Of a stretch of 9,596 nt of DNA, positions 6,805 to 9,596 are shown piece by piece; within the stretch, counting starts at the first letter, position 1; each line of letters opens with the position of its first letter. The position numbers were made by a program, and so were the translations under genes. Origin of the DNA: Geodermatophilaceae bacterium. GTDB taxonomy: Bacteria; Actinomycetota; Actinomycetes; Mycobacteriales; Geodermatophilaceae. Below the pieces are notes generated by a model that searched no databases, had not been told where the DNA came from, and saw nothing but the letters and a program-made list of their open reading frames with translations. The stretch covers positions 1 to 9,596 of the forward strand of contig JACCUF010000443.1 of NCBI GenBank assembly GCA_013811975.1, in the 5' to 3' direction.

Positions 6805-7527
6805 ATGACGAACGACACGTACGCGCAAGCCCGCATCGCCCTGATCACGGGTGGCTCCCGGGGACTCGGCCGGGCCCTGACCACCGAGTTACTCAGGGCC
6901 GGCTGGAGGGTCGTCACCGACGGCCGCGACCCCCTGGCACTTACCCGGCTCCTTGCCGACGCCCCGAACCCCAAGGCGCTCATCGCGGTGCCCGGAGACG
7001 TCGCAGATTCAGCCCACCGGAACGCCCTACTAGCCGCGGTCGTCCGCTCAGGTGGCCTCGATCTGCTGGTCAATAACGCCTCGGTGCTCGGGCCGAGCCC
7101 GCTGCCTGCGTTGGCTGGCTATCCCATCGACGCACTCAAGAAGGTCTACGACGTCAACCTGATTGCCCCCCTTGCGCTCACCCAGCTCGTCCTTCCCCAT
7201 CTCGAACGCCGGACCGGGCGAATCATCAACATCTCCTCCGATGCTGCGGTCGAGCCGTACGAGGGCTGGGGCGGTTATGGCTCGTCGAAGGCCGCGCTCG
7301 ACCAACTCACCGACGTGCTGGCCGCTGAACATCCGGGACTTCGGATCTACGCCCTCGATCCCGGTGACATGCGGACCGACATGCACGCCCGGGCGTTTCC
7401 CGGTGAGGACATCTCTGATCGTCCGGAACCCGAAACTGTTGTGCCGGCTCTGACCCAGCTGATCGACGGTGATCTCCCGAGCGGCCGGTACCGCGCAACC
7501 GCGCTGCTACCGCAGGTGACCGCGTGA
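6805..7527 (+). CDS. SDR-family NAD(P)-dependent oxidoreductase
   Basis: A 240-residue classical short-chain dehydrogenase/reductase. The nucleotide-binding motif TGGSRGLG is at 15-22, followed by NNAS at 90-93 (usually NNAG), the structural Asn118 (YDVNLI), the catalytic Ser145 (INISSDAA) and Tyr158-X3-Lys162 (YGSSK). The substrate loop LDPGDMRTDMHARAFPGEDIS follows at 184-204. No signal peptide; cytosolic. The substrate cannot be predicted. The ATG at 6805 was chosen over TTG 6790 because it fits the family start and sits 6 nt after the promoter's -10, with no usable Shine-Dalgarno. It lies opposite soxR behind a MerR-type promoter, so induction by redox-active compounds is inferred. Its stop overlaps the QueA-like gene's GTG (GTGA), giving a coupled two-gene operon. 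Confidence 0.93.
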   Translation: MTNDTYAQARIALITGGSRGLGRALTTELLRAGWRVVTDGRDPLALTRLLADAPNPKALIAVPGDVADSAHRNALLAAVVRSGGLDLLVNNASVLGPSPLPALAGYPIDALKKVYDVNLIAPLALTQLVLPHLERRTGRIINISSDAAVEPYEGWGGYGSSKAALDQLTDVLAAEHPGLRIYALDPGDMRTDMHARAFPGEDISDRPEPETVVPALTQLIDGDLPSGRYRATALLPQVTA

Positions 7528-8594
7528 GCGGCCTGCTCAGTCCGCATCCGGTCACCCGATTCACCCTCCCGGAGAGCAGCGCAGCCACCGAGCCCGCGGA
7601 GTACCGAGGCTTGGAGCGTGACGAGGTCCGGCTGCTGGCCGCGCGGGCCACCGGGATCTCCCATCACCGGTTCCGCGAGCTACCCGATCTCCTCGCGCCA
7701 GGAGACTTGTTGGTGGTCAATACTGCTCCCACGCTCCCGGCCGCCCTCGACGCCAGCCTCACGAACGGTGAGCGCCGGCCGCTGCATGTCTCCACTCCGC
7801 TGGATAACGGGGACTGGGTGGTCGAGGTCCGGCTGGCGGACAACTCCGGACCCGAGCGCGGATTGCTAGTGGGCGCGAGGCTGCACATTCCCGGTGGGCG
7901 CACGCTGCGACTGCTTGCCGCGTACCCGGACCCGTCGGCCCGCGGCAGCAGGCTGTGGCGCGTCGCCGTACCAGCATGCACCAACCACGCTCAATACTTG
8001 CGCCGGTACGGCCGGCCGATCACCTACGGCTATCAACAGCGTTCCTTCCCCGTGGCCGACTACCAGACGGTGTACTCCCTGGACGCCGAGTCCGACCCGG
8101 TCGGTGGCGCCGAGATGGCTAGCGCTGGAAGGCCATTCAGCACGCAGGTGCTGATCCGCGCGATGTCTCGTGGCATCGCCGTCGCACCCATCGTCTTGCA
8201 CGCCGGAGTCGCCAGCCCCGAATCCCACGAGCTGCCGATGCCCGAACACTTCGCTGTCCCAGAGGTCACCGGGCGGCTGGTCGAGGCGACCCGGCGTGCT
8301 GGCAGCCGCGTCGTGGCTGTCGGCACAACCGTCGTCCGGGCGTTGGAGACCGCGGCCGATCCCAACGGCCGGGTACCGGCCACGCAGGGCTGGACCGACC
8401 TGGTGCTCGGCGCGGGCCGCCGTCCGCGCATAGTCAGCGGCCTGATCAGCGGCCTGCACGAGCCTGAGGCCAGCCATCTGCTGCTACTCGAGGCCGTGGC
8501 GGGTCCGCGGCTCGTCGCGGAGGCCTACGACGCTGCCATCGCCGAGGGCTACCGCTGGCACGAGTTCGGCGACTCAATGCTCTTCCTCCCCTGA
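7524..8594 (+). CDS. Diverged QueA-family protein (SAM:tRNA ribosyltransferase-isomerase-like)
   Basis: A 356-residue member of the family of QueA, which transfers and isomerises the ribosyl part of S-adenosylmethionine onto preQ1-tRNA to give epoxyqueuosine. Family blocks seen are DLLVVNTAPTLPAAL (61-75, cf. QueA LVVNDTRVIPARL), YGYQQRSFPVADYQTVYS (168-185), VVAVGTTVVRALET (263-276) and the end YRWHEFGDSMLFL (343-355). Others differ from true QueA: AEMASAGRPF (196-205) stands where QueA has AAPTAGLHF, and SGLHEPEASHLLLLEA (309-324) where QueA has TNFHLPxSTLLML. This matches an actinobacterial branch that, as I recall, occurs without the queuosine pathway, so its substrate is unknown. The GTG start overlaps the SDR stop, with AGG 7 nt upstream. 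No other queuosine gene is nearby. Family membership is sure; the tRNA role is doubtful. Confidence 0.85.
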   Translation: MSGLLSPHPVTRFTLPESSAATEPAEYRGLERDEVRLLAARATGISHHRFRELPDLLAPGDLLVVNTAPTLPAALDASLTNGERRPLHVSTPLDNGDWVVEVRLADNSGPERGLLVGARLHIPGGRTLRLLAAYPDPSARGSRLWRVAVPACTNHAQYLRRYGRPITYGYQQRSFPVADYQTVYSLDAESDPVGGAEMASAGRPFSTQVLIRAMSRGIAVAPIVLHAGVASPESHELPMPEHFAVPEVTGRLVEATRRAGSRVVAVGTTVVRALETAADPNGRVPATQGWTDLVLGAGRRPRIVSGLISGLHEPEASHLLLLEAVAGPRLVAEAYDAAIAEGYRWHEFGDSMLFLP

Positions 8595-8676
8595 GAAAGG
8601 GCACCGCCACCGCCATGCGGCGAGGCGTCAGGATGAGACATCCGGTTACGCAGCGAGAACTTTCTCGGCGCCGAAC

Positions 8677-9425
8677 GTGTTTGGTCCCAGGCGGAGTCGC
8701 TGCCACCCTCCGATCGAGAGACGGGGTCGTACTCGAACGTTGGCCCTCGCGGTTGCCATTTCGATTCTCAGTTCCCTCGCCGTCATGTTCGTGCCGGCGA
8801 CGGCCTCGGCCGCTGCACCGGAGTGCGTGCGCAACGGCGGGCCGTCCGGTCCCTGCGTGCAGAGGGTCCTTCCCCGCCGGATTCCCGCAGACCAAGCCGC
8901 ACGGAATGATGGTCATCGTTGGCAGTGGAGGCTGGCAGAGATCTGCAGCGGGTTCTCATCTGGGGGGCACCTTGCCTGATGCTCGGGGCAGCCCGCCCGT
9001 CGCTGTCCTGCATCGTGGTGGAGGGCGCGCCAACCCGAATCGATTACTCAGGCGGTAACACTCGAGCGCCCGGAATACGCCAGGATGTCCAACACCTGGC
9101 AGACCGCACGTTCTCAGGCGTCCAGGGTGTGTCCCCGCATCCCGCTTGGAGCCCGTTGACGTACAGATATCAAGGTCAGCTCAGGATGCCCATCCTCATC
9201 GGTCACGCGAACAACGACCCGCTGGTCTCCTCCAACCAAACTCACACCTTCTGCCCGAGGACCTCAACCAACTGCCGCGCGGAGTATCTGGATGCGGGCG
9301 GGGGTGGCGCATTCGACTTCACCCACGCGGACGTGAAGAACCAGGATCTCCTCGACTTCCGAGCCAAGGAACGCGCCTGGGCGTGCTCGGTGATGACCCG
9401 GATTACCGGACGAGCGTGCAGATAG
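8677..9425 (+). pseudogene. Decayed secreted alpha/beta-hydrolase (esterase or S9-peptidase-like)
   Basis: Four consecutive pieces of one exported hydrolase lie in three frames. From the GTG at 8677 comes a signal peptide: basic RRGRTRT, hydrophobic LALAVAISILSSLAVMFV, cleavage-like ATASAAA, then PECVRNGGPSGPC. A second frame from about 8870 gives FPAGFPQTKPHGMMVIVGSGGWQ-type sequence. The first frame resumes at 8941 with ICSGFSSGGHLA, the nucleophile elbow with its serine, but hits a TGA at 8977. A third frame continues at once with LMLGAARPSLSCIVVEGAPT, later MPILIGHANNDPLVSS (probable catalytic Asp) and FTHADVKN (probable catalytic His), and stops at 9425. One missing C before the TGA would restore HLALML. 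About 60 residues also seem to be lost between GGWQ and ICSG. No functional enzyme can be made as read. Family assignment is from motif order; the substrate is unknown. Confidence 0.7.
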
Positions 9426-9457
9426 CAGCCCAGCGTCGGCGCGTCCAGACCTCTGTT

Positions 9458-9463
9458 TAGCAT
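9458..9463 (+). promoter_or_regulatory. Candidate -10 element for a leaderless hutI transcript
   Basis: TAGCAT (TAnnnT form) ends 6 nt before the GTG at 9470, where no Shine-Dalgarno is present. No good -35 was found upstream. Confidence 0.35.
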
Positions 9464-9469
9464 CGACGG

Positions 9470-9596
9470 GTGTCCACCGTTGTACTCACCGGCATCGGAC
9501 TCCTGACCACCCAGACTGCGGAGTTCGGCGACCTGCCGATTGCGGCCGTGTTGATCGACGGCGACCGGATCGCCTGGGTCGGACCGGCCGGCTCGG
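9470..9596 (+). CDS. hutI: Probable imidazolonepropionase, 5' end only
   Basis: The gene starts at a GTG and runs off the window; 42 codons are visible. They read VSTVVLTGIGLLTTQTAEFG, then LPIAAVLIDGDRIAWVGPAG. This is the N-terminal beta-sandwich of a cyclic amidohydrolase: a short strand, a residue block like LVTND of HutI, then a strand with DGDRIAWVGP before the metal-binding domain. HutI opens imidazolone-5-propionate to N-formimino-L-glutamate, third step of histidine degradation. The nearby hutH and the deformylase-like gene favour hutI over other amidohydrolases such as the deiminase HutF, whose start can look alike. The metal-ligand HxH motif lies beyond the edge, so this rests on a short match plus context. 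Confidence 0.6.
   Translation, partial: MSTVVLTGIGLLTTQTAEFGDLPIAAVLIDGDRIAWVGPAGS

Noticed and set aside
8595..8676. Possible terminator or hairpins after the QueA-like gene (CCGC-cat-GCGG; GAGAA-ct-TTCTC; CGGCGCCG).
   Set aside because: Stems are 4-5 bp, with no T run after them; such short dyads are common by chance at this GC content.

Overview
The window looks like chromosomal DNA from a high-GC actinobacterium. Codon third positions are mostly G or C. The histidine ammonia-lyase has the Cys-Ser-Gly cofactor triad that I recall from Streptomyces HutH. The DNA glycosylase is of the mycobacterial Nei1 type. Several genes lack a Shine-Dalgarno sequence and have a -10-like hexamer only 6-8 nt before the start codon, as expected for leaderless actinobacterial transcripts. 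I cannot place the genus.

Left part, minus strand (1-2480). From right to left there is a small charged 72-residue protein of unknown function (2262-2480), a single-domain VOC/glyoxalase-like protein (1796-2146), the wreck of an AraC-type regulator (1471-1784) and a CPA1-type Na+/H+ antiporter that runs off the left edge (1-1384). The AraC gene is broken: two pieces lie in different frames, with the middle and the HTH end missing. The antiporter has a frame break near 430-443, where one conserved transmembrane segment also appears to be missing.

Middle, plus strand (2533-6262). Histidine utilisation genes: hutH overlaps by 4 bp (ATGA) an M20-family amidohydrolase. By family and context this is probably the alternative N-formylglutamate deformylase of actinobacterial hut pathways. 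Its N-terminus is extended by a 36-bp in-frame tandem repeat. A nei1-type endonuclease VIII gene follows.

Right part (6275-9596). A soxR gene points left. Opposite it is a two-gene plus-strand operon: an SDR oxidoreductase and a diverged QueA-family protein, joined by a GTGA overlap. The 50-bp space between soxR and the SDR gene holds a MerR-family type promoter (TTGACA, 19-bp spacer, dyad in the spacer). This suggests a redox-controlled SDR/QueA-like module. Beyond it lies a decayed secreted alpha/beta-hydrolase gene whose parts are spread over three frames (8677-9425). The first 42 codons of a probable hutI (imidazolonepropionase) begin at 9470 and run off the right edge. The hut genes thus appear to be split by about 4 kb of unrelated genes; hutU and hutF are not in the window.

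No tRNA, rRNA, CRISPR array, insertion sequence or convincing intrinsic terminator was seen. No gene-free stretch exceeds 300 bases; the longest gaps are 2147-2261, 1385-1470 and 8595-8676, and nothing beyond possible promoters was recognised in them.
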